From an uncultured Serinicoccus sp. (lineage in GTDB: Bacteria; Actinomycetota; Actinomycetes; Actinomycetales; Dermatophilaceae), in contig NZ_CANMUA010000009.1 of NCBI RefSeq assembly GCF_947500995.1, forward strand, positions 1 through 64,000: DNA of 64,000 nt. Direction: 5' to 3'. Positions 16,409 through 24,655 of this stretch are shown piece by piece. Numbering within the stretch: position 1 is the stretch's first letter; each line of letters starts with the position of its first letter. The notes beneath the pieces are model-generated. The model worked only from the letters and a program-made list of their open reading frames with translations. It had not been told where the DNA came from and did no database searches. A program made the translations under genes and the position numbers.

Positions 16409-16837
16409 CTACTCCTGTGCGGCTGCGTCGAGCAGCTCGTTGACGACCGGAGCGGGGATCCGCTCGGTGCGCAGCACGGACCCGCCCGCCGCGGCGAGCC
16501 GCTCCGCCAGCGTCCGGGCGTAGACGAGCTCGAAGGCGACCACCAGCCCGGAGGTCCCGGGGTCCAGCGAGGCCGCGAGCTCCTCGATGTCCTCGTCGCC
16601 GGTCAGACCGGTCTCGACCGGCTCCAGGTCACCGAGCCCCCAGTCCTGCGACCCCTCGCCGGGCTCCTGCGTCGTGAGCTCGCCGCTCTCGGACCGGGAG
16701 ACCACGACGACGTCCAGGAGCCGGAGCAGGCCGCTGTCGACGAGCTCGCGGAGCCCCCCCACGGACTGAGGGTCTGGCTCACCGGTGCCGAACCCCACGA
16801 GGTGCAGCTCGACGGGACCATAGCTGAACCGACTCAT
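16409..16837 (-). CDS. DUF6325-like protein
   Basis: A 142-residue acidic protein beginning with the SYGPVELHLVGFG strand typical of DUF6325; no catalytic motif is visible. These proteins are often found beside SHOCT proteins in actinobacteria. Two predicted alpha/beta halves (VDSGLLRLLDVVVVSR and the later SGLVVAFELVYARTLA) recall the DUF1269 fold of its upstream neighbour, so it could be a soluble partner of that membrane protein (inference). The ATG at 16837 overlaps the stop of the HerA-like gene. Confidence 0.75.
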   Translation of the reverse strand: MSRFSYGPVELHLVGFGTGEPDPQSVGGLRELVDSGLLRLLDVVVVSRSESGELTTQEPGEGSQDWGLGDLEPVETGLTGDEDIEELAASLDPGTSGLVVAFELVYARTLAERLAAAGGSVLRTERIPAPVVNELLDAAAQE

Positions 16838-18297
16838 GACACCGTTCCTTCGTCCGTGAGGGGGTGATGCGACTGAGACCTCGACCTTACCGCCGGGTCC
16901 TCCCGCAGGGGTACGGACACGTCGGAGCCGCCCTGCTCGGTCACCCGGTCCCGCATCCGCACGAGGCTCGGCCGGGGGACGAAGGTGCCGGCGACGAGCG
17001 CCTCGCCCAGCCGGAACTGCGCGGCCCGCCGCAGCATGTCCTCCGGCACGTGTCCGAAGATGCTCGCCAGCTGCTCGAGGTCCGAGCGCGAGGTCATCCG
17101 CATGAGGGTCAGGTTGTCGCACTGGGTGACGATCCCGGGGTGCACCTTGGACGGTCGTTGCGTGGAGACCAGCAGCCAGAGGCCGTACTTGCGGCCCTCC
17201 GCCGCGATCTGCACCAGCCGGTCACGCACCGCGACGCCCAGCGGCGTGTCGGCCTGCGGCGGGCACAGGTTGTGGGCCTCGTCGACGACGATGAGCAGCG
17301 GGCGCCGTTGCGAGCGTCGCTGCCAGAGGTGGTCCAGCACGCCCAGGGCCACCGCGAGCTGCTCCTCCTGCTCGTCGTAGCCGCCGAGGTCGAGCACGGT
17401 CGCCGCCGGACGGCGGTCGAGGACGTCCGTGGCCGAGGTGGTGTGGTCCGACCAGACGGTGCGCCAGTCCAGCAGCCCGAGGTTCTCCAGGCGCTGGGCC
17501 AGCATCACCGCCTCGGGCGTGCCCGCCTCGCGCAGGGTGGGGAGGACGTCGACGAGGTTGCGCTCCTCGAACGACGCCGCGAGCTGCAGGAGCGCGTTGT
17601 ACTCCACCCGGTCGATGATGGGGTCCAGGCGCAGCACCGCGGCCTTGGCCCGGGCGCTGAGGTCGGTGAACCGGATCCGCAGCGGGTGCTCGTCGCTGTC
17701 GGGGCGCAGGACCTGGACGTCCCGGTCGGCGAGCTCGCGCGACTCCGCCGGGTCGGCCGTGGGCACCGTGGTGTGCAGGTGCACGAAGTCGCTGTTGGGG
17801 TCGAGGACCAGGACGGGCAGATCGGTGGCCGCGAGGATGCGCTCGAGCACGACGCCGAGCGCGTAGGTCTTGCCCGATCCGCTCTGCCCGCACCAGAAGG
17901 TGTGCCGGTTCAGCTTGCGGGAGATGAGGCCGAGGGGGACCTCGGGCATCGACTGCAGCCTCCCCACGTGCAGCCGGCGGTCCGACCCGGAGACGACCGC
18001 CGCGACCTCCTCGTCGGAGGCCGGAGACACCTCGACGGGGGTGGGCACCGGCGCCGGAGGAGGGCCGTCGACGGACACCAGGGTCCCGGAGGCCACGTGC
18101 TCGCGCCGGTCGAGGGCCTGCAACCGCTCGACCTGGCCGAGCAGCGTCGAGCCGCCGCTCTCCAGGTGCAGGAAGTCACCGACCCGTGGTGGGGTCCAGG
18201 ACCCCCGGACCCGGAAGGAGCGGCCGTCCGGGGAGTCGAGGTATGTCGAGGCCCCCCCGGCGGACGTCTCGTCGGGGGGGCTCGAGGTCGTGCTCAT
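16834..18297 (-). CDS. HerA-like ATPase (DUF87 family)
   Basis: A 487-residue ATPase of the HerA/FtsK superfamily. An N-terminal beta-barrel-like segment (about 18-60) precedes a P-loop domain with Walker A GQSGSGKT (137-144), Walker B LLIVVDEAHN (around 345) and a sensor STQRPSKVHPGI. HerA proteins form hexameric rings that move DNA, and related ones drive NurA-type repair or phage-defence complexes with nuclease or NADase partners. No nuclease is adjacent here; instead the neighbours are DUF1269, DUF6325 and SHOCT proteins. Its stop overlaps DUF6325 (ATGA), and its first 122 bp overlap the DUF1269 gene in another frame. Confidence 0.88.
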   Translation of the reverse strand: MSTTSSPPDETSAGGASTYLDSPDGRSFRVRGSWTPPRVGDFLHLESGGSTLLGQVERLQALDRREHVASGTLVSVDGPPPAPVPTPVEVSPASDEEVAAVVSGSDRRLHVGRLQSMPEVPLGLISRKLNRHTFWCGQSGSGKTYALGVVLERILAATDLPVLVLDPNSDFVHLHTTVPTADPAESRELADRDVQVLRPDSDEHPLRIRFTDLSARAKAAVLRLDPIIDRVEYNALLQLAASFEERNLVDVLPTLREAGTPEAVMLAQRLENLGLLDWRTVWSDHTTSATDVLDRRPAATVLDLGGYDEQEEQLAVALGVLDHLWQRRSQRRPLLIVVDEAHNLCPPQADTPLGVAVRDRLVQIAAEGRKYGLWLLVSTQRPSKVHPGIVTQCDNLTLMRMTSRSDLEQLASIFGHVPEDMLRRAAQFRLGEALVAGTFVPRPSLVRMRDRVTEQGGSDVSVPLREDPAVRSRSQSHHPLTDEGTVS

Positions 18298-18844
18298 GTC
18301 GATGATCTGTCTCCGGGGGAGCCAGGCTCAGCTGCTCGCCGCTGTCGGCCGCGGACTCCTCCGAGTCGAACAGGTCGCGCACGGCGGCCTCGTCCTCGAC
18401 GCTGAGGTTGGTGGCGATGAGCTCGCCCTGGTGGTCACCCAGCTCCTCGGCGATCCGGTCGCGCACGCCGTCGCTGGACATGAGGAACAGGGCCGACGTG
18501 CCGGGGGTGACCTTCTCGCGCACGGTGTTGATGAACTCGTCGCTGATGCCGAAGTCCCGCATCGACCCGGAGAGCGCGCCCATGGCGGCGCCGAACGCCA
18601 TACCGAAGAGCGGCACGAAGAAGATGATGCCGAAGAGCAGACCCCAGAACGCGCCACCCGACGCCCCCGCTCCGGTGGGGGAGAAGGCCTGCTGGGTCTT
18701 CGGCTTCTTCTTGTCCTCCGGCCAGGAGACCACGACGGCGTCGTGGACCTTGATGAGCTGCTTCTTCTGCAGCTCGATCACCTGGGCGCGGATCTGCTCT
18801 GCACGCTGCGGGTCGTTGAACTTCCACACGGTCAGGGTCGCCAT
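18176..18844 (-). CDS. DUF1269 membrane protein
   Basis: A 222-residue protein. The start ATG 18844 gives the family N-terminus (MATLTVWKF) and has a GAAGAGGAAG site; an ATG two codons upstream is less likely. A glycine/alanine-rich membrane hairpin lies at about 65-95 (FWGLLFGIIFFVPLFG, FGAAMGALSG), followed by VTPGTSALFLM, both DUF1269 hallmarks. Function is unknown; glycine-zipper-like hairpins suggest a membrane-stress role. The usual family end is near residue 165-180, but this frame runs on about 40 residues into the HerA-like gene with a low-complexity Arg/Pro/Gly tail. Confidence 0.85.
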   Translation of the reverse strand: MATLTVWKFNDPQRAEQIRAQVIELQKKQLIKVHDAVVVSWPEDKKKPKTQQAFSPTGAGASGGAFWGLLFGIIFFVPLFGMAFGAAMGALSGSMRDFGISDEFINTVREKVTPGTSALFLMSSDGVRDRIAEELGDHQGELIATNLSVEDEAAVRDLFDSEESAADSGEQLSLAPPETDHRHEHDLEPPRRDVRRGGLDIPRLPGRPLLPGPGVLDPTTGR

Positions 18845-19007
18845 GAACAACTTCCTCTTCTCACCAGCGGGTCTGCCCGAGTGGCACCCCCGTCCGTGCG
18901 CTGAGCGGCACCGAGCGGACGTCCCGTCCAGAGATGAGGGGGTGAATTCTCACCACGCCCTCCGAGGGCCCGGGACGACGCCCGCCGGCGCCCGGGCGGT
19001 CAGCCGG

Positions 19008-19391
19008 TCAGGACTGCTGGGACGCCTGCTCCTGCTCGGCCTCGGCGAGCTTGGCGCGCACCTCGTCCATGTCGAGCTCGCGCACCTGGTCGACGACCGA
19101 CTCGAGGTCGCGCGCCGGGAGCGCACCGGCCTGGCGGAAGACGAGCACGCCCTCCTTGAAGGCCATGATCGTGGGGATCGAGCTGATGCCCGCTCCCTGC
19201 GCGAGCGCCTGCTGGTCCTCGGTGTCGACCTTGCCGAAGACGACGTCGTCGTACTTCTCGGAGGCCTTCTCGTAGTTCGGGGCGAACATCTTGCACGGGC
19301 CGCACCACTCGGCCCACCAGTCGACCAGCACGATGTCGTTGCCGGTGACGGTCTGCTCGAAGGTGTCTGCGGTCAGGTCTACGGTGCTCAT
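19008..19391 (-). CDS. trxA: Thioredoxin
   Basis: A 127-residue thioredoxin with the active site WCGPC and the cis-proline segment SIPTIMAF. It starts at ATG 19391. The C-terminal 20 residues form an extra charged, helical extension (Glu/Ala/Gln-rich) beyond the usual 105-110-residue fold. It is a general disulphide reductase, transcribed alone and divergent from the ABC substrate-binding gene. No thioredoxin reductase is adjacent. It could support one of the ArsC enzymes, but nothing here shows this. Confidence 0.94.
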   Translation of the reverse strand: MSTVDLTADTFEQTVTGNDIVLVDWWAEWCGPCKMFAPNYEKASEKYDDVVFGKVDTEDQQALAQGAGISSIPTIMAFKEGVLVFRQAGALPARDLESVVDQVRELDMDEVRAKLAEAEQEQASQQS

Positions 19392-19444
19392 GGGCGTTCC
19401 AACACGGGCACCGCTCGCCTTCTTCCATGCCCCCAACCTCCTGC

Positions 19445-19450
19445 TACCGT
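19445..19450 (+). promoter_or_regulatory. -10 box TACCGT of the ABC substrate-binding gene
   Basis: TACCGT ends 6 nt before ATG 19457, which predicts a leaderless transcript for the importer operon. Confidence 0.45.
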
Positions 19451-19456
19451 CGCGAC

Positions 19457-21067
19457 ATGCGAACGCTTCGCAACAGGTATGCCGCCCCTCTCTCCTCCGC
19501 CGTCGTCGCCGGCCTGCTGCTCGCGGGCTGCACCGACCCGACCACGACCCCGTCCGGGGACGACGAGGGAGCCGCCGCCACGTCCTCCGGCGCGACCGAG
19601 GTCGTCGTCGCGACGGGCGGGGAGCCGGACAGCTTCAACCCGGTCCTGGGCTACGCGCGGTGGGGCGACGGCAAGATCGTGGAGGGGCTCGTCCGGCTCG
19701 GCGCCGACCTCGAGCCCGAGCCGGTCCTGGCGCAGGAGCTGCCCGAGGTCTCGGCGAACGGCCTCACCTACACCGTCACCCTCCGGGACGGCGTGACCTT
19801 CCACGACGGGCAGGAGCTCACGGCGCAGGACGTGGTCGCGACCTACGAGGCGGCCCTGGACCCGGAGAACGGGTCCCCCGTGGCCGCGGACCTCACCGCC
19901 CTGGAGTCGGTCGAGGCCGTGGACGAGCGCACCGTCCGCTTCACCCTGGCGCACCCCCAGTCCGCGTTCGTCACCACCACCACCCTCGGCATCCTCCCGG
20001 CGGGCCAGGTGGACGCGACCTCGCCGGAGGACGTCGTCGGCACCGGCCCCTACCAGGTCGACGGCTACCGGGCGGGCGAGCGCCTGGCGCTCACCGCCAA
20101 CCCCGACTACTGGGGCGAGCAGCCCGAGGTCACCAGGGCCACCTTCCTGTTCGTCGACGACGACGCGGCCCGCGCCGCCCGGCTGGCCTCCGGCGAGGTC
20201 GACGCCGCGCTGCTGCCGGCGCAGGCGCTGGGGCGCTTCGAGGACGACGGGGCCTACGACGTGGTGCGGCGGGACACGGCCGACTTCCGCGCGCTGGTGA
20301 TGCCCGAGGAGGGCGAGGTGACCGGCGACCCGGCCATCCGCGCGGCCCTGCACCAGGGCCTGGACCGGCAGGCGCTGGTCGACGGCGCCCTGGCCGGCGC
20401 CGGGCGCCCGGCCTACGGGCCGATCCCGCCCGAGGCCCCCGAGTACTCGGACGTGGTCGAGGTCGAGGTGGACCCGGGCGCCGCGCAGCAGGGCCTCGAG
20501 GAGGCCGGCTGGGTCGAGGGCGCCGACGGGGTCCGCGAGAAGGACGGGCAGCGCGCCGCCTTCACCCTGATGTACCCGGCGGGGGACACCCTGCGCCAGA
20601 ACGTCGCCCTCGACGTGCAGGCCCAGGCCGCCGAGCTCGGCATCGAGGTCGAGCCGGAGGGCCTGAGCTGGGAGGCGATCGAGCCGCGGATGGCCAGCGA
20701 CGCTCTCGTCTACGGCAGCGGCAACCCCTATAACGCCGACCTGTCGACCTACCCCCTCTTCCACTCCAGCCGCGCCTTCCAGGGCTTCGACAACCCCGGA
20801 GGCTACGACTCCGCCGAGATGGACGCGGCCCTCGAGGCGGGCCGGGCCGCGCAGGAGGAGTCCGAGCGGGTGGAGGCCTACGCCACGGTGCAGGAGCAGC
20901 TCGCGCAGGACCTGCCGTGGGTGTTCCTGGCCTACGTCGAGCACGACTACGTCATCGAGTCGGACACCTGGGAAGGGTATGACGTGCCCCTCGTCGAGCC
21001 GCACGAGCACGGTCTGCAGGGTGGACCCTGGTGGAACCTCCCGTCGTGGACGATCGCGGGCGGGTGA
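19457..21067 (+). CDS. ABC transporter substrate-binding lipoprotein (peptide/nickel class, SBP_bac_5)
   Basis: A 536-residue family 5 binding protein. The signal peptide ends in a lipobox LLLAGC, so the mature protein is anchored to the outer face of the membrane by its cysteine. Family 5 features include the early DSFNPVLGYARWGDGKIVEGL and TYTVTLRDGVTFHDG motifs and NPDYWG. The class binds di-/oligopeptides, nickel complexes or opines, and the ligand cannot be chosen from sequence. ATG 19457 is the only start giving a proper signal peptide. It is first in an operon with two permeases and one fused ATPase. Confidence 0.93.
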   Translation: MRTLRNRYAAPLSSAVVAGLLLAGCTDPTTTPSGDDEGAAATSSGATEVVVATGGEPDSFNPVLGYARWGDGKIVEGLVRLGADLEPEPVLAQELPEVSANGLTYTVTLRDGVTFHDGQELTAQDVVATYEAALDPENGSPVAADLTALESVEAVDERTVRFTLAHPQSAFVTTTTLGILPAGQVDATSPEDVVGTGPYQVDGYRAGERLALTANPDYWGEQPEVTRATFLFVDDDAARAARLASGEVDAALLPAQALGRFEDDGAYDVVRRDTADFRALVMPEEGEVTGDPAIRAALHQGLDRQALVDGALAGAGRPAYGPIPPEAPEYSDVVEVEVDPGAAQQGLEEAGWVEGADGVREKDGQRAAFTLMYPAGDTLRQNVALDVQAQAAELGIEVEPEGLSWEAIEPRMASDALVYGSGNPYNADLSTYPLFHSSRAFQGFDNPGGYDSAEMDAALEAGRAAQEESERVEAYATVQEQLAQDLPWVFLAYVEHDYVIESDTWEGYDVPLVEPHEHGLQGGPWWNLPSWTIAGG

Positions 21068-22068
21068 GGCTGCGGGAACGGCTCCACCCGGCCCGCTCGC
21101 CGCTGACCGGACTCGTCGTCGGCCGGCTGCTGCTGCTGCCCGTCCTGGTGGCCGCCGTCACCCTCGTGATGTTCGCCCTGGCCCAGCGCACCCCCTTCGA
21201 CCCCGTCCTGGCCTCGCTGGGGGAGCGTGCCCTGACGATGGACGGCCCGACCCTCGAGGCGATGCGAGCCCGGGTGGGCGACACCGGTGCCGTGCAGCAG
21301 TGGGCCGCGTGGTGGGGCAACGCCCTGCAGGGGGACCTCGGCGCGTCCTCCAGCCAGCGCGCACCCGTGGCCACGGTCATCGCGCAGCGGCTTCCCTGGA
21401 CGCTGGGCCTGATGTCGGCGGCGCTGGTGCTGGCCGTGCTCGGGGGCGTGCTGGTCGGCGGGCTGGCCGGCACCCGGCCCGGCTCCTGGGCCGACCGGCT
21501 GGCGGGCGGCGGGCTGCTCTCCCTGCAGGCGGCGCCCCCCTTCTGGCTCGGTCTGGTCGCCGTGTGGGTCTCCGCGGTGTGGCTCGGGTGGCTGCCGACC
21601 GGCGGCGCGACGTCGCCGGGCTCCGGGGCGGTGCGGCCCCTCGACGTGCTCAGCCACGCCGTGCTGCCGGTGCTCGTCCTGGCCCTGTCCCAGCTGCCGT
21701 GGTTCGGCCTGGTCGTCCGCGACGCCACCCGTGACGCCCTGGCCGGGGTGCCGGTGCGCGCGGGCTGGGCGCGCGGCATAGCGACGTCGCGGCTGCTGCG
21801 CCAGCACGCCGTCCGGCCCGCCCTGCTGCCCCTCGTGACGGTCCTGGGCGTGCGGGTCCCCGAGCTCATCACCGGGGCGGTCCTCGTCGAGACCGTCTTC
21901 TCCTGGCCCGGGGTCGCGAGCGCGACCGTGGACTCCGCGCTGCGCCTCGACTTCCCGCTGCTCGCCGCCCTCACCGTCCTCACGACCGTGCTGGTGGTGC
22001 TCGGCAACCTCGCCGCGGACGTCGCCTACCGCGTCGTCGACCCCAGGGTGGGCCAGCGTGACGGCTGA
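21064..22068 (+). CDS. ABC transporter permease, DppB/NikB type
   Basis: A 334-residue inner-membrane subunit with about six membrane segments and the cytoplasmic EAA-like loop near VRDATRDALAGVPVRAGWARG that docks on the ATPase. The ETVFSWPGVA motif is typical of DppB-type permeases. GTG 21064 overlaps the binding-protein stop (GTGA) and is preferred over GTG 21031, which would start inside the upstream gene by 36 bp. Confidence 0.92.
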   Translation: MRLRERLHPARSPLTGLVVGRLLLLPVLVAAVTLVMFALAQRTPFDPVLASLGERALTMDGPTLEAMRARVGDTGAVQQWAAWWGNALQGDLGASSSQRAPVATVIAQRLPWTLGLMSAALVLAVLGGVLVGGLAGTRPGSWADRLAGGGLLSLQAAPPFWLGLVAVWVSAVWLGWLPTGGATSPGSGAVRPLDVLSHAVLPVLVLALSQLPWFGLVVRDATRDALAGVPVRAGWARGIATSRLLRQHAVRPALLPLVTVLGVRVPELITGAVLVETVFSWPGVASATVDSALRLDFPLLAALTVLTTVLVVLGNLAADVAYRVVDPRVGQRDG

Positions 22069-22936
22069 GGGGTGGCGCGAGGTCGCCGGCGCCCGGTCCC
22101 GGCCGTGGGCCGGCACCCGACGGGTCGTGCGGCGGGCCGGATCCGGGCCCTGGTGGATCGCCCTCGGCGGCCTGGTGGTCCTCGTCCTGCTGCTGGGTGC
22201 GGGAGCGGCCGACCAGCGGGCGGACTTCTCGCAGGCCTTCCTGCCGCCCTCGGCCGAGCATCCCTTCGGGACCGACCAGGCGGGCCGCGACCTGCTCACC
22301 CGCAGCCTGGCGGGTGCCCGGGTGTCGCTGCTGGTCGGGCTGGTGGCGGCCCTCGTCTCCAGCGTCGTCGGGGTGGTCGTGGGAGGGCTGGCCGGCTCGC
22401 TGGCCTCCCGTGGTCGCGGGGTCGTCGACGGCGCGCTCATGCGGCTGGTCGACGCGGTCAACGCGCTGCCGCACCTCGTACTGGGCATCGTCATCGTGGC
22501 CCTGCTCGGGCCCTCCCTGGGCAGCGTGATCCTCAGCGTGGCCCTCACGCACTGGACGACCACCGCGCGGCTGGTGCGGGCCGAGCTGCTCGCCCTGCAG
22601 GGCGCCGGCTTCGTGGAGGCCGCCGTCGGGGCGGGCGCCGGGCGGTGGTGGGTGCTCTCGCGGCACCTGCTGGCCCACGTCCTGGGCCGGGTGGTCCTGG
22701 CGACCGTGCTCATGGTGCCGCACGCGATCATGCACGAGTCGGCCCTGAGCTTCCTCGGGCTCGGGCTGCCCGACGACCAGGCCTCGCTCGGCACCATCAT
22801 CGAGCAGTCGCGGACGGCCGTCCTCGCGGGGCACTGGTGGCCGGCCGTGCTGCCCGGCCTGCTGCTCGTGGCGCTGAGCCTGGCCGTCTTCGCGCTCGGC
22901 GAACGGCTGCGGCCGGCCTCCCGGGGACGCTCGTGA
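22058..22936 (+). CDS. ABC transporter permease, DppC/NikC type
   Basis: A 292-residue second permease. One N-terminal membrane helix is followed by the DppC pattern HPFGTDQAGRDLLTRSLAGAR, a further five helices, and the ATPase-contact loop around AGFVEAAVGAGAG. HESALSFLGLG is also characteristic. GTG 22058 overlaps the DppB-type gene by 11 bp. It pairs with the previous subunit to form the channel. Confidence 0.93.
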   Translation: MTAEGWREVAGARSRPWAGTRRVVRRAGSGPWWIALGGLVVLVLLLGAGAADQRADFSQAFLPPSAEHPFGTDQAGRDLLTRSLAGARVSLLVGLVAALVSSVVGVVVGGLAGSLASRGRGVVDGALMRLVDAVNALPHLVLGIVIVALLGPSLGSVILSVALTHWTTTARLVRAELLALQGAGFVEAAVGAGAGRWWVLSRHLLAHVLGRVVLATVLMVPHAIMHESALSFLGLGLPDDQASLGTIIEQSRTAVLAGHWWPAVLPGLLLVALSLAVFALGERLRPASRGRS

Positions 22937-24564
22937 GCGGCCAGGGGTATGCCGAGGGCCGGGACCTCGGCCCGCCCGCCTCGCGGACGGCCGGCCCGGG
23001 CGGCCCGCCCGAGGGGGGGCCGACCGGCGGGCTGCGGGTGAGCGGACTGGGGGTGGCTCTGCCCGACGGTCGGGGTGGGCACCAGACGGTGCTGGAGCTG
23101 GTGGACCTCCGGGTGCCGCGCGGTCGCCTCGTCGTGCTCCTCGGGCCCAGCGGAGCGGGCAAGTCGACGCTGCTGGCCGCCCTGCTGGGCCTGCTGCCGA
23201 CCGGCTCCCTGGTGCGCGGGCACGGATGGTGGGAGGCGGACGGGGCCGAACCGGTCGACCTCGTCGACCCCGGTGCAGCGGCGCGCGAGCGGCTGCGGGG
23301 CCGGGTGGCGGCGTGGCTGCCGCAGGCCCCGGTGGGTGCCATGACCCCGGTGCTCACCGTCGGCCACCACCTCACCGAGAAGGCCCGGGTCCACGTCCCG
23401 GCCTCGCGGGTCCCGGCCGTGGTGGGGGAGGTGATGCGCCGGCACGACGTCGACCCCGCCTGGCGCCGTCGGCTGCCCTCCCAGCTCTCCGGCGGGCAGG
23501 CGCAGCGCGTGTCCAACGCCCTGGCCCTGCTCGGGGACCCGGGACTGGTGCTGGCCGACGAGCCCACGACCGGCCTGGACCGGCCCCGGGCCCGCGCCGC
23601 GGCGGACGGGCTGGCGGCCCTGGCCCACGACGAGGGGCGGGCCGTGCTCGTCGTGACCCACGACCTGCGGCTGGCGGAGGAGGCCGCTGACGCGGTCATC
23701 GAGCTCGACGGGGGGCGCTCCCGCGGCGCGGACGTGCCGGTCGGTGAGGTGATCGCCCGGGCCCGCGGCGCCAGCCACCGCATGGCCCCGCACGCCACGA
23801 CGGGTCAGCGGCTGCAGGCCGCCGCGGTCCGACCGCCGGCCGCCGCCGCCCAACGGCCGGACACCACCCCTGCTGGCCCGGGGCTGCAGGCCTCCGCCGA
23901 GGACCCCGGCACCGGGGAGGGCCCCGGCCTCGGGGCCGTCGACCTCACCCTGCGGCGAGGGCGGGGCACGCTGGTGCGCAGCGGCGTGACGCTGCAGGTC
24001 CGACCGGACCGCACGACCGGCCTCATGGCACCCTCCGGCGCCGGCAAGACGACGCTGCTGCGCACGCTGGCGCTCCTGCACCGGCCCTCCGAGGGTCAGG
24101 TCCGCCTGGACGGGCGCCCGGTCCGCGGCACCGGGTATGCCGTGCCCGCCGCCGTGCGCCGCCGCATCGCCTTCGTGCCGCAGGACCCGCGGCAGGGTGT
24201 CGACCCCCGGTGGACCCTCGGGCGGAGCCTGCTCGAGCCCTCCCGGCTGGTGGGGCGGACCGGTGACGACACGGAGGTCGCCCGGATGCTGGACCGGGTG
24301 GGCCTGGCCCCCGAGCTCGCGAGCCGCCGGCCGGACGAGGTGTCCGGGGGACAGCTCCAACGGGCCGTGCTCGCCCGGGCCCTGGCGCTGGACGCCGACT
24401 ACCTCCTGCTGGACGAGCCGACCTCCATGGTCGACGCGGCCACCGCCCGGGCGGTCGTCCGGGCCGTGCACGAGCACCAGCACGCGACCGGGTGCGGGGT
24501 GCTGGTCGCCTCGCACGACGAGGAGCTCCTGCGCACCTGGTGCGACGTCGTCGTCGAGTGGTGA
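22933..24564 (+). CDS. Fused double ATPase of the peptide/nickel ABC importer (DppD-DppF type)
   Basis: A 543-residue protein with two nucleotide-binding domains in one chain. Domain 1: Walker A GPSGAGKST, signature LSGGQAQR, Walker B LVLADEPTTGLD, H-loop VTHD. Domain 2: Walker A APSGAGKTT, signature VSGGQLQR, Walker B YLLLDEPTSMVD, H-loop ASHD. A roughly 55-residue Ala/Pro-rich linker joins them around 285-335. The canonical system uses two separate ATPases, so this is a fusion. GTG 22933 overlaps the permease stop (GTGA). Both sites look catalytically complete. Confidence 0.93.
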   Translation: MSGQGYAEGRDLGPPASRTAGPGGPPEGGPTGGLRVSGLGVALPDGRGGHQTVLELVDLRVPRGRLVVLLGPSGAGKSTLLAALLGLLPTGSLVRGHGWWEADGAEPVDLVDPGAAARERLRGRVAAWLPQAPVGAMTPVLTVGHHLTEKARVHVPASRVPAVVGEVMRRHDVDPAWRRRLPSQLSGGQAQRVSNALALLGDPGLVLADEPTTGLDRPRARAAADGLAALAHDEGRAVLVVTHDLRLAEEAADAVIELDGGRSRGADVPVGEVIARARGASHRMAPHATTGQRLQAAAVRPPAAAAQRPDTTPAGPGLQASAEDPGTGEGPGLGAVDLTLRRGRGTLVRSGVTLQVRPDRTTGLMAPSGAGKTTLLRTLALLHRPSEGQVRLDGRPVRGTGYAVPAAVRRRIAFVPQDPRQGVDPRWTLGRSLLEPSRLVGRTGDDTEVARMLDRVGLAPELASRRPDEVSGGQLQRAVLARALALDADYLLLDEPTSMVDAATARAVVRAVHEHQHATGCGVLVASHDEELLRTWCDVVVEW

Positions 24565-24655
24565 GCAGGAGCCGTCCCCCGGCGTCCGGCGGGCCGCGGC
24601 GCGCCGGGAGCGGGCTGCATACTCCTCGCGGGTGAGGACGCGCCACAATGGGGCC

